Source of the DNA: Phycisphaerae bacterium
Lineage (GTDB): Bacteria > Planctomycetota > Phycisphaerae > UBA1845
Length of the DNA: 6,353 bases
Assembly: GCA_028277545.1 (NCBI GenBank)
Contig: JANQGB010000836.1
Location: forward strand, 1 to 6,353
Direction: 5' to 3'
In this document: one piece after another, positions 1 to 6,117 of the stretch
Position numbering within the stretch: position 1 is the first letter of the stretch
Layout of the letters: each line of letters begins with the position of its first letter
Made by a program: the position numbers and the translations under genes
Notes under the pieces: generated by a model
Told to the model about the DNA's origin: nothing
Databases searched by the model: none
Seen by the model: only the letters and a program-made list of their open reading frames with translations

Positions 1-539
1 GGACCATCGAGCCGGTCGCAGGCCCCGGAGACACGACCGCGGAAGGCGAGATTATTGAACACACCTTTCTGCGCGATTTCAACGCCGCGGGGCTGATGCT
101 CCTCGACGTTCGGATCGACTCGCCGACCTTCCGGTCCGGCTTCTGGCTCCGAGACGCCGAAGGCGTGATACACCGCGTTGCCGCGACCGGCGATCAGTTT
201 GACATGGACGGCAACGGGGCGGACGTGCGCCAAGTGATACGCGTGGTGACGGGCGGGCTGAACGAGGCCGGCCAGGTGGCCATCCGGCTCGACTTCGCCG
301 ATTCCTCCAGCGCCCACTTCGTAGCCAGTCTCTGTACGGGTGGAATGACGGGCGACTCGGACGACGACTGCGACATTGACCTGGTGGACTACCAGCAGTT
401 TGAGGTCTGTCTCGGCGGACCGGGCGGCACTCTGGAGCCGGGCGGTCCCTGCGAGTCTCATGACTTCGACCAGGACGCCGATGTGGACCTGGCTGATTAT
501 CAGCATCTCCAGTTGGTGTTCAGCGGCCCGGGCGCTTAG
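1..539 (+). CDS. Secreted dockerin-type protein with NxxGxxAF-like repeats, C-terminal part
   Basis: The reading frame is open from the left edge (first full codon at 3), so the start and any signal peptide lie outside; 178 residues are visible. Residues about 20-110 contain two copies of the pattern seen in planctomycete NxxGxxAF tandem-repeat proteins: 'FNAAGLMLLDVRI' and 'LNEAGQVAIRLDF', separated by 'GFWLRDAEGVIHRVAATGD'. Such repeats are thought to form beta-rich extracellular modules. The tail is a duplicated EF-hand-like loop: residues 118-129 (DSDDDCDIDLVD) and 154-165 (DFDQDADVDLAD). Each has Asp at positions 1, 3, 5, 7, 9 and 12, as in type I dockerin calcium loops. This fits an exported or surface protein whose dockerin-like tail binds calcium and perhaps a partner. 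The substrate or function of the missing N-terminal part cannot be told. Calling the tail dockerin-like is secure; the repeat family is a motif-level call. Confidence 0.8.
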   Translation, partial: TIEPVAGPGDTTAEGEIIEHTFLRDFNAAGLMLLDVRIDSPTFRSGFWLRDAEGVIHRVAATGDQFDMDGNGADVRQVIRVVTGGLNEAGQVAIRLDFADSSSAHFVASLCTGGMTGDSDDDCDIDLVDYQQFEVCLGGPGGTLEPGGPCESHDFDQDADVDLADYQHLQLVFSGPGA

Positions 540-1026
540 GCAGGGGCGTGGCCTGCCCAAGGCACGGTCAACTGGCACCCACGCCGAGTCGGCTGTTGCC
601 GTTCGGGACGCTGCCCGCATCTTTCGCTGAAGGCGCAGGACCGGAGGCTGGCCGTGATGCGGCGGGCACGTCTGTTCGGCACCTGATCGGTGCTCTGCTC
701 GGAGGCTACTGCTGACCAGCGCGGACCCGCGGGTGGTCGCGCCAGGCGGGCATGGTCACCATGTACTCGCTGGTTAACTGGTACTCCGTGTGATGTATCC
801 GCCGGTGAAAGCGACGATACATAGCCGGAAACAGGGCAGCGAGCCGCTCGGCGGCTTCTCGTGTATCCATAGCAGCCTGTCTGGGATACGGATTTGCATC
901 GTTAACCCCGGTGCATTGACCGCGTGCTGGTACATCGCCCGATAAAGCACACGCGACGGTACGGTGCGCCTATGGTGGAGGGTCGGGCTCGGCTTCGATG
1001 GCTGAGCGTTGTTCTACGCTGTTGAT
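540..1026. other. Stretch without an intact gene
   Basis: No complete gene is supportable here. The plus strand carries only short frames with no recognisable product, and the frame at 376-630 is a shadow of the dockerin gene. The minus strand carries the short MarR-like frame listed separately. I see no rho-independent terminator after the dockerin gene: the nearest self-complementary run (GCCGAGTCGGC, 583-593) is very short and has no T tract. The stretch probably represents decayed sequence between two unrelated genes. Confidence 0.5.
706..870 (-). pseudogene. Remnant resembling the N terminus of a MarR-family regulator
   Basis: A 54-codon minus-strand frame starts at ATG (870-868) and ends at TAG (708-706). 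Its first 35 or so residues ('MDTREAAERLAALFPAMYRR', then 'FHRRIHHTEYQLTSEYM') look like the first helix of planctomycete MarR/winged-helix regulators, which often begin '...LFPALYRRFHRR...LT'. After about residue 38 the resemblance stops, and the frame ends with no helix-turn-helix or wing, whereas MarR proteins normally have 140-170 residues. I checked the other two minus-strand frames downstream and found no continuation, so this looks like deletion, not a simple frameshift. There is no strong ribosome binding site. It could instead be an unrelated small protein or chance; the identification is from pattern memory only. Confidence 0.35.
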
Positions 1027-1446
1027 TCAGTTGGCCATCTTGATAGCGGCCAGCTTCTTGAAGGTGGCCACGTTCTGCTTGTTTCGAACCGGCAGCCGAA
1101 TACCCCGGCCCTCGGCGTACTTCGTGGCGCTGTCGATGGCTTCGAGGACAGAAGCAGGCAAGTCGCTCTGGTGAGCCGCCCGCACGGCCTTCTCGCCGAA
1201 GACTACCGCCGCCAGGAAATGGCGCCGGCACGGGATCATGTACAAAACCGTCCGCTTCTTGCTCTTGAGCCGCAGCGCCCAGCCGTACTTCTGACCGGAA
1301 AACACCCAACTCTCCGTTACCGAAGCGTACTCGCCGGCTACGTGGGTCCGTAAGTCCTCCCACAGGCGACTGGTGCGACCGAGCATTTCCGCCAGTTCGG
1401 CGTCCTGCGGTGTGTGCGTCTTGTCGTCAAAGGCGCTCAGTGCCAT
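1027..1446 (-). CDS. DUF3788 family protein
   Basis: A 139-residue soluble protein whose layout matches the DUF3788 family, which has no established biochemical function. Visible family-like features are W46 and the block KYGWALRLKSKKRTVLYMIP (53-72). These are followed by the strand 'HFLAAVVFGEKA' (76-87), the block 'YAEGRGIRLPV' (110-120), and the end 'FKKLAAIKMAN' (129-139), which matches the family's typical 'dikkLl.iK' ending. The length is normal for the family, so the gene looks complete. There is no signal peptide or membrane segment, so it should act in the cytosol. The start at 1446 is supported by an AGGAGA ribosome binding site 9 bases upstream. It stands alone on the minus strand: the only gene-like sequences near it on that strand are two broken remnants, so context gives no clue to its role. 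Confidence 0.8.
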   Translation of the reverse strand: MALSAFDDKTHTPQDAELAEMLGRTSRLWEDLRTHVAGEYASVTESWVFSGQKYGWALRLKSKKRTVLYMIPCRRHFLAAVVFGEKAVRAAHQSDLPASVLEAIDSATKYAEGRGIRLPVRNKQNVATFKKLAAIKMAN

Positions 1447-1455
1447 GCTGTAGTC

Positions 1456-1461
1456 TCTCCT
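1456..1461 (-). promoter_or_regulatory. Ribosome binding site of the DUF3788 gene
   Basis: Minus-strand AGGAGA, 9 bases before the ATG at 1446. It fixes the start codon, because nothing comparable precedes any other in-frame start. Confidence 0.7.
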
Positions 1462-1573
1462 GCCAGGTTCGCTGTCGACAATTGCCAGGTGCCAGGGCTC
1501 CTCTTAACGCCCATAGCTCTGCAACACGATATAGTCAGATGTGCACTCTCACGGTGCAGGTCTCGCGTTTCGT

Positions 1574-1750
1574 TCAGAAGTACTTCGTGTAAGGCCAGAA
1601 CTCATCGCTGTGGTAGCCGTACTGCCCGTTGGTCGCAAAGTGGAGCAGGAGTTTGAGCAGGGCCAGGTACGCAACCAGCGCAGGTCCACTGAGCAGGCGC
1701 CGGCTCAGCGTGACCGGATTCAACCGGCCATCCCCGTCGGTCGTGTCCAT
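1574..1750 (-). pseudogene. Truncated N terminus of a family 39 (PMT/ArnT-like) glycosyltransferase
   Basis: A 58-codon minus-strand frame from ATG (1750-1748) to TGA (1576-1574). Residues 18-50 include 'LLSGPALVAYLALLKLLLHF', then 'ATNGQYGYHSDEF'. This is the hallmark start of bacterial GT39 membrane glycosyltransferases: first transmembrane helix, then a 'YGY.RDE' loop carrying the catalytic acidic residues. In intact proteins this continues 'L..L.CG.HL.WGYVDHPP' for some 450-550 residues. Here the frame changes to 'WPYTKYF' and stops, and no other frame downstream resumes the family sequence, so the rest was probably lost by deletion. An in-frame upstream GTG at 1786 would extend it by 12 residues, but ATG 1750 gives a more normal start. 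No clear ribosome binding site precedes either. It cannot be an active enzyme. Confidence 0.65.
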
Positions 1751-1986
1751 CGCCGAATCATACCACAGGACCAGCCGGGCACGCACGCCGGTGTAGCATT
1801 CGGGCGCGCGGACCGCTACAACAACGTGTGCGAGTTTGTGACGGGCCGTTGGCGAAGCATTGAACAGCGCGGTCGGCGTAGTGTGGACTGCAGACGCGTT
1901 CTACGCTCCGGACGGCCCTCTCGTCACGTTCGAGTGGACTAACAATCGGCCCGCCGGTGCGTTGGGGGCCGGAAAGGAGCCAGGCA
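1751..1986. other. Upstream region of the VOC gene, no gene seen
   Basis: I see no supportable gene between the glycosyltransferase stump and the VOC start. The plus-strand frames that cross it (from 1541 and from 1860) have no recognisable product and overlap real genes in another phase. The promoter of the VOC gene presumably lies here, but no convincing -35/-10 pair stands out. Confidence 0.4.
1975..1979 (+). promoter_or_regulatory. Ribosome binding site of the VOC gene
   Basis: AGGAG, part of GGAAAGGAG at 1971-1979, lies 7 bases before GTG 1987. It selects this start over the in-frame GTG at 1957, which lies upstream of it and lacks a comparable site. Confidence 0.75.
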
Positions 1987-2367
1987 GTGAGTACCAGCGA
2001 TCCCAAAGTCGGCGGTGTGGTCTGGATCGACCTGACGGTGGAGGATGCGGACTCGGTGCGCGACTTCTACAGCGGCGTGGTCGGCTGGGAGCCCGTGCCT
2101 CAGTCCATGGGCGAATACAACGACTACAGCATGAAGGCGCCGGCTGGCGGCGACGTCGTGGCGGGCATTTGCCACGCTCGCGGCGTCAACGCCAAGGTGC
2201 CGCCCAAGTGGCTGCCTTACTTCATGGTGGCCAACGTCCAGGCCAGCGCAGATCGCTGCCTGAGCTTGGGGGGCAAGCTGATCGACGGCCCGCGGCCGAT
2301 GGGCGAACACCAGTTCTGCGTCATCCAGGATCCCGCCGGCGCAGTGGCAGCTCTTGTCGGAGACTGA
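1987..2367 (+). CDS. VOC superfamily (glyoxalase/bleomycin-resistance-like) protein
   Basis: A 126-residue soluble protein with the two beta-alpha-beta-beta-beta halves of the vicinal oxygen chelate fold. The first half begins with strand 'VVWIDLTV' (11-18), then the helix 'EDADSVRDFYSGVVGWE' (19-35) and strands around 46-62. The second begins 'PYFMVANVQASADRCLSLGG' (77-96) and ends 'FCVIQDPAGAVAALV' (110-124), the typical 'DP.GA' closing hairpin. The length is usual for a one-chain VOC protein. The His expected in the first strand and the Glu expected near the end of the 'DP.G' hairpin in metal-dependent members are not seen (I14/D15 and A121/A122 occupy those areas). It may therefore bind a ligand without the canonical metal site, as many small VOC proteins do. 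The substrate cannot be deduced. It ends 159 bases before the BlaI-type gene, with that gene's own promoter between, so they are probably separate units. Confidence 0.8.
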   Translation: MSTSDPKVGGVVWIDLTVEDADSVRDFYSGVVGWEPVPQSMGEYNDYSMKAPAGGDVVAGICHARGVNAKVPPKWLPYFMVANVQASADRCLSLGGKLIDGPRPMGEHQFCVIQDPAGAVAALVGD

Positions 2368-2444
2368 TACCGCAGCGGTGTGTGTGAGCGCCGTGGCATC
2401 TGTGTCTCTGCAAGCGGTATCTACCTCGTCTGACATCAAGAAAT

Positions 2445-2458
2445 ACTAAGAATTTAGT
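2445..2458. promoter_or_regulatory. Upstream BlaI-type operator (inverted repeat)
   Basis: ACTAAGAATTTAGT is an inverted repeat with 5-base arms (ACTAA/TTAGT). It shares the core ACTAAGnnnTTAGT with the second palindrome 45 bases downstream (centre to centre). It touches the putative -35 box. Two matching dyads around the promoter of a BlaI-family gene are the classic layout for autorepression. Binding by this BlaI protein is inferred. Confidence 0.75.
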
Positions 2459-2486
2459 TGACGGACTGACGGGTGTGGAGTACTCT
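2458..2486 (+). promoter_or_regulatory. Putative promoter of the repressor-protease operon
   Basis: A -35-like TTGACG (2458-2463, five of six matches to TTGACA) is followed, after a 17-base spacer, by a weak -10-like TACTCT (2481-2486, three of six matches to TATAAT). The start of transcription would fall near 2493, inside the second operator. A repressor on both dyads would therefore cover the -35 and the start site. Confidence 0.55.
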
Positions 2487-2487
2487 T

Positions 2488-2505
2488 CAACTAAGCTCTT
2501 AGTTG
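2488..2505. promoter_or_regulatory. Downstream BlaI-type operator (18-base palindrome)
   Basis: CAACTAAGCTCTTAGTTG has perfect 8-base arms around a central CT. It lies between the -10 element and the ribosome binding site, over the predicted transcription start. It has longer arms than the upstream dyad, so it may be the stronger site. Confidence 0.8.
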
Positions 2506-2526
2506 TCACCTCCCGGAGCCCGGCCT

Positions 2527-2928
2527 ATGGCGCGAAAACGCAACATGAAGCTGACGGCTCTGGAAAGCGTCATCATGGATTGCGTCTGGGAAATGTCAGA
2601 GGCGACCGTGCGCCAGGTTCAGGAGCACTTCAAGCACACCAAGCCCATGGCGTACAACACGGTGCTCACCATGATGGGCATCCTGCGGGACAAGGGCTTC
2701 CTACGCTCCACGCGGCAGGGCCGGGCCGACGTCTATCAGCCGTGCGTGACTCGCGAGCAGATGGCCCGCACCTCGTTGCGCGAGGTGCGTGAACGGTTCT
2801 TCGCGGGCTCAGCCCGCGGCCTGGTTAGCGAGCTGCTCGAGTCAGGGCGGCTGTCGGTGGACGAAATTCGGGCTATTCGGCGTGAGGTCGATCGCAAGCT
2901 GCGCTCCCAAACCGGAAGCGACGGGTGA
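2527..2928 (+). CDS. BlaI/MecI/CopY-family transcriptional repressor
   Basis: A 133-residue winged-helix protein of normal BlaI length. The DNA-binding half runs over residues 8-72: first helix 'KLTALESVIMDCVWEM' (8-23), recognition helix region 'AYNTVLTMMGILRDKGFL' (42-59) and wing 'RADVYQP' (66-72). The pattern 'YNTVLTMM..L..KG.L' is a hallmark of the family. The C-terminal half, 'FFAGSARGLVSELLESGRLS' (91-110) and the helix to about 125, is the dimerisation region that BlaR1-type proteases target in known systems. The start at ATG 2527 is supported by GGAG (2515-2518) 8 bases upstream. An in-frame TTG at 2503 lies within the operator and has no such site. The M56 gene follows after 3 bases. 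By family knowledge, the dimer should repress this operon through the two upstream dyads until the protease partner inactivates it. Nothing here ties it to beta-lactams. Confidence 0.92.
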   Translation: MARKRNMKLTALESVIMDCVWEMSEATVRQVQEHFKHTKPMAYNTVLTMMGILRDKGFLRSTRQGRADVYQPCVTREQMARTSLREVRERFFAGSARGLVSELLESGRLSVDEIRAIRREVDRKLRSQTGSDG

Positions 2929-2931
2929 TCC

Positions 2932-5505
2932 ATGAACGTCGTGACGGAGAGTCTCAACGAGTTCGGTCGCTGGCTGGCGGCACTGCTGTGGCCCATGAGC
3001 GTGGAGCTGGCGATTTTGACTCTGCTGGTGATAGCGGTCCTCGCCTTGTTGCGCCCCTCATCACCTGCCGTGCGGCACGCGTTCTGGTGCCTGGTTCTGA
3101 TAAAGCCTCTGACCACGATCCTGGTAGCTTCACCCGCGTCGTTCTTTGACGTGCTCAAACCTGAACCACCACAAGCCGTCATGTCCGTGCCCTTGGCGGA
3201 TCGGGAGGCAGTCGAACGACCGGCTCCCCGCGCCGCGTGGGCCGCAACCGCCCGCCGGGCCTACGAATGGCGTCCCTCGCCGAACGCCCCGTTGCGGAAC
3301 GAGCCGGACGCCGCGCTTGACCGTTACGGCCTGATGAGCTTGTGCTACCTGATCGTGGCGGCGAGCCTGGCCCTTCGGCTGGTGGCCGGTCTGGCTTACG
3401 TATCAGTCTTGTGTCACCGCGCCCGGTCATTGCGTCACGGTCCCCTGGCGGACCTTCTGGCGCAGACCGCCCGCAAGGTCGGAGTGCACAGGTGCGTGGT
3501 GCTGGCCGTATCACGGCACGCGCACGTTCCGCTCCTGGCTGGCATCTGGAGGCCCACCGTCCTGCTGCCACACCACGCGGCGGCACGCCTGTCACAACAG
3601 CAACTCGAGTACATCCTGGCCCATGAACTTACCCACGCCCGGCGGTGGGACAACCTGGTGCTGCTGGCCCAGCGGGTAGCGGAGACGCTGCTCTTCTTCC
3701 ACCCCTCCGTCTGGCTGTGTGGCCGGGCCTTGCGGCGCGAAGCGGAGGCGGCGTGTGACGACGCCGTGGTCCGCCGTTTGGCAGGGCCGGCGGAGTATGC
3801 CGACAGCCTGACCCGGACGGCTGAGATCTACGCCGGGCTCAGTCGCCGCCTGCTGGTTAACACTTTCGCATCCGCCGAGTCCAGTCTCGCGGTCCGCGTC
3901 CGTCAGATTCTGCGCGGTCCTGTCCGGCGAATGAGCGGTGCCCGTTTGGCAGCGTCGTTTGCCACGCTGGCTGCCATGGCGTGCCTGGGGCTTCCCGCGG
4001 CCCAGGCCCGCACCGTCAAGCTATCAGCCGGCCAAGGCGCCGGCCTTACGGCGACGAAAGGGGAACTGACCATGTCGTCGGCGCAGCAATACGGATTCCG
4101 CTATGACCCCATGCTTATTGTGGAGAACGATGCCTCGGTAGAGGGTGCCATAATTCGCACACTGGTATTCGAACAGGCCAAGCCGGGCGACGAGGCGCTG
4201 ATGCAGGATGAACTCGGCAGTCTCAAGGTCTTGGTGAAGCCTGATGCCGAGGAGGAGGGTTGTGCGGTCAATGCGGAGAACCTGTTGCGTGCCGTGCGTC
4301 TCGGTGCCGATGAAAACCACCCCGAGGTTCGGCGGGCGCTGGACCTGCTGGACGTGCTGCCGCAGCGTCCCAGGGAGCCGATCACCGGCGGCGCCCTGCA
4401 TGCACTCTGCGTCCTGGGGCGGGCTGATCACCCGATCATCCAAAACTCAGTGCGCATGAGCATCGAAGCGGCGGACGAGTGGATCAAGCCGCTTTCTGGC
4501 TGCCCCTGGACGCCATCCGGGGCTCTGCCTGCGTTGTGGGCGGCGCGAGAGGCGGTGGACACCACCGAGGTGGTCGAGCGTGGCTTGCGAGGTATACACG
4601 ATCGGATGGACGACACCGGGTGTCTCGGTTTCATGGACCCCTGGAGTTTCGTTAACTGCGCTGCCAGTATCGACCTTCCGGTGGCGCGTGAGATTCTGGT
4701 CAAGCAGATTCCGATGCTCTTGAGAGCCCAACAGCCGGACGGAGGCTGGGGCGAACACACGTTCAAAGTCCTCGCGGCCTTGAAGCGGCACAACCTGCTG
4801 GACGAACTGCGTGCCAGGCCACCCCTGCCGCCTGACTGGAAAGTCGTCCGTTCGGTCCCCGCGCCCGAGGATGATCTCTGGGGTATCGTCTGGGACGGGC
4901 AACGTTTGTGGACCGGCCTGCGCTCAACCAACGAAGCGGTCGCGCTTTCACCGGAGGACGGCCGCATCGTCAGTCGGGTCAAGCTGCCGGACGGATACGG
5001 TCGCTGGCTCGGCTGGTGGGACGACCGCTTGGCTGTGACCCAAGGCAGCCCGCGTAAGCAGGACGCCAAGCGCCTGCTGCAGCTCGATCCCGGCGACGGG
5101 CGCCTCCTGCAGGAAGTCTCCCTGGATAAGCTGGAACACGTCGGTGGCGTCGTGCAGCTTGGTGCTGAGCTCTGGGTATTCGACGCGTTCTTCGGCTCGG
5201 AGTACGTCCTCGACTCCCACCGGCCGCGCCGGCCAACACAGACGCACGACGACGGAACCCTGCCCGTCGCCCTGACTGTCACCGCCAACCCGGCCGGTGA
5301 CCAGTCCATGTGGTGCGTCGATGCTTGGTCTCCCTGGATCATCAAAACGCGTCACGACCGCAAGCTGCTGGATTGGGGCGAGAGGCCGTTCGGCAGCATC
5401 GCCGGAGTGGCTTGGGATGGCACGCAGTTGTGGGCAGTAGACGAGGCCAATCGTCGATTCTGTGTTATCGAGAAGACCGACACCGCCCCGCGACCGACAG
5501 CATGA
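2932..5505 (+). CDS. M56 (BlaR1-like) membrane metallopeptidase with toroid and beta-propeller sensor region
   Basis: An 857-residue protein, against about 585-600 for classical BlaR1/MecR1. Membrane helices are visible near residues 21-40, 47-68, 134-160 and 338-356. Between the third and fourth lies the cytosolic protease domain with zinc motif HELTH (231-235), and the expected third ligand in 'EAEAACDDAVV' (E272 just before C275-D276). These are the family's active-site elements, so catalysis looks intact. The C-terminal 500 residues should face the periplasm. I see no penicillin-binding layout and no KTG box. Instead, residues about 445-630 are helical with a toroid-like repeat 'LLRAQQPDGGWGE' (596-608), like terpenoid-cyclase/prenyltransferase repeats. 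Residues about 640-850 show propeller-like blades, the first and last sharing 'G[IV].WDG..LW' (651-660 and 824-834). It is read 3 bases after the repressor and is presumably co-translated. The likely role is to sense an outside signal and trigger inactivation of the BlaI-type repressor; the signal is unknown. The protease call is firm, the sensor folds are inferred. Confidence 0.88.
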   Translation: MNVVTESLNEFGRWLAALLWPMSVELAILTLLVIAVLALLRPSSPAVRHAFWCLVLIKPLTTILVASPASFFDVLKPEPPQAVMSVPLADREAVERPAPRAAWAATARRAYEWRPSPNAPLRNEPDAALDRYGLMSLCYLIVAASLALRLVAGLAYVSVLCHRARSLRHGPLADLLAQTARKVGVHRCVVLAVSRHAHVPLLAGIWRPTVLLPHHAAARLSQQQLEYILAHELTHARRWDNLVLLAQRVAETLLFFHPSVWLCGRALRREAEAACDDAVVRRLAGPAEYADSLTRTAEIYAGLSRRLLVNTFASAESSLAVRVRQILRGPVRRMSGARLAASFATLAAMACLGLPAAQARTVKLSAGQGAGLTATKGELTMSSAQQYGFRYDPMLIVENDASVEGAIIRTLVFEQAKPGDEALMQDELGSLKVLVKPDAEEEGCAVNAENLLRAVRLGADENHPEVRRALDLLDVLPQRPREPITGGALHALCVLGRADHPIIQNSVRMSIEAADEWIKPLSGCPWTPSGALPALWAAREAVDTTEVVERGLRGIHDRMDDTGCLGFMDPWSFVNCAASIDLPVAREILVKQIPMLLRAQQPDGGWGEHTFKVLAALKRHNLLDELRARPPLPPDWKVVRSVPAPEDDLWGIVWDGQRLWTGLRSTNEAVALSPEDGRIVSRVKLPDGYGRWLGWWDDRLAVTQGSPRKQDAKRLLQLDPGDGRLLQEVSLDKLEHVGGVVQLGAELWVFDAFFGSEYVLDSHRPRRPTQTHDDGTLPVALTVTANPAGDQSMWCVDAWSPWIIKTRHDRKLLDWGERPFGSIAGVAWDGTQLWAVDEANRRFCVIEKTDTAPRPTA

Positions 5506-5653
5506 GAGCTTCTTTGGCAGTCTGGCCAACAGGAACCATCACCTGAGCCGGCAGCCGGTCATACGCCCGCGACCGCGAGATGACGTGGCACCGTCTCTTC
5601 ATTGCGGGGGCCCACTTGCCGGAGCTACGGCTTTCAGAAAAGGGAGGCGGCCG
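5506..5653. other. Spacer between the M56 and pentapeptide genes
   Basis: 148 bases with no gene, no clear promoter and no terminator hairpin that I can support. Whether the pentapeptide gene is transcribed together with the repressor-protease pair therefore stays open. Confidence 0.4.
5643..5647 (+). promoter_or_regulatory. Ribosome binding site of the pentapeptide-repeat gene
   Basis: GGAGG, within AGGGAGG at 5641-5647, is 6 bases before ATG 5654. It rules out the earlier in-frame start at 5462, whose extra 64 residues would overlap the end of the M56 gene and do not look like pentapeptide sequence. Confidence 0.8.
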
Positions 5654-6052
5654 ATGCCTGATGCGTTCAAGGTGAGTCAGGAGGACAGGCGTGGCTCGGA
5701 GTTCCGAGACTCCAACTTGGCCGGGGCCGAGTTTCGGGGCGTGAACCTGGCCAAAGCGAACTTCGAGGACGTGGATCTCAGCGGGGCTCGCTTCTTCAAC
5801 GTCAACCTGCGGGGAGCGGAGATCGGCGCGGTTGACTTCGGCGGGGCGTCCTTTAGCTGCATGAACACGGGCGAGGACCGCGAGGGCATACCAGCCACGA
5901 TCAAGAAGATCGAGCTGGACGACTGTACTGTAGCCAACTGTTACTTCAGAAACACGAAGTTCGTCGACTGCGACTGGGGTGGGGCCCACATCGACGGTGT
6001 GCCGGTCGCCCAGCTGATCGCCACCTACCACCAGCGGAACAAACGGGAATAG
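5654..6052 (+). CDS. Pentapeptide-repeat protein
   Basis: A 132-residue soluble protein. Residues 13-67 form eleven consecutive five-residue repeats, for example RGSEF, RDSNL, AGAEF, RGVNL, AKANF, EDVDL, SGARF. They match the A(D/N)LXX-type signature with Leu, Phe or Ile as the inward residue, and fold as a right-handed quadrilateral beta-helix. An insert (68-90, 'SCMNTGEDREGIPATIKKIE' and on) interrupts the helix, and a second short run follows, 'CTVANCYFRNTKFVDCDWGG' (91-110). The end 'AHIDGVPVAQLIATYHQ' (111-127) resembles the closing segment '.I.GI.V..L..AY' seen in many small pentapeptide proteins. There is no signal peptide. Some family members mimic DNA and bind gyrase; nothing here shows that, and most have no known role. 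It lies 148 bases after the M56 gene on the same strand, so a functional link is possible but unproven. Confidence 0.88.
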   Translation: MPDAFKVSQEDRRGSEFRDSNLAGAEFRGVNLAKANFEDVDLSGARFFNVNLRGAEIGAVDFGGASFSCMNTGEDREGIPATIKKIELDDCTVANCYFRNTKFVDCDWGGAHIDGVPVAQLIATYHQRNKRE

Positions 6053-6117
6053 CCTGAAGGAGCGTGGGGTAACTACGGATCGGCACGCGCTCAACCACTG
6101 CGCCATGGACAGCAGCC

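Noticed and set aside
1005..1020. AGCGT...ACGCT hairpin just past the DUF3788 stop codon, as a possible terminator
   Set aside because: The stem is only 5 bases and no T tract follows on the minus strand.
1532..1559. TGCAC/GTGCA hairpin upstream of the DUF3788 gene as an operator
   Set aside because: Five-base arms with a loop of about 7 bases, and no second copy or promoter overlap that could be supported.
1541..1942. 133-residue plus-strand frame opposite the glycosyltransferase stump
   Set aside because: No recognisable product and no ribosome binding site; the minus strand carries the sequence with family resemblance.
1860..2387. Plus-strand frame starting at TTG 1860 and running through the VOC gene in another phase
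   Set aside because: The VOC frame has family motifs and a good ribosome binding site; this frame is Arg- and Gly-rich without motifs.
3967..3984. Possible lipobox (LAAMAC, residues 346-351) in the M56 protein
   Set aside because: The -3 position is Ala, not Leu or Val, and the Cys sits inside the fourth membrane helix.
5119..5131. S-x-x-K (SLDK, residues 730-733) as a penicillin-binding active site
   Set aside because: It lies in the propeller-like region with no accompanying SxN or KTG box, so it is a chance match.
4428..5345. 305-residue frame on the minus strand inside the M56 gene
   Set aside because: It lies wholly opposite a gene with clear domain structure, its translation is rich in Ser, Arg and Pro with no recognisable motif, and long antisense frames are common in GC-rich genes.
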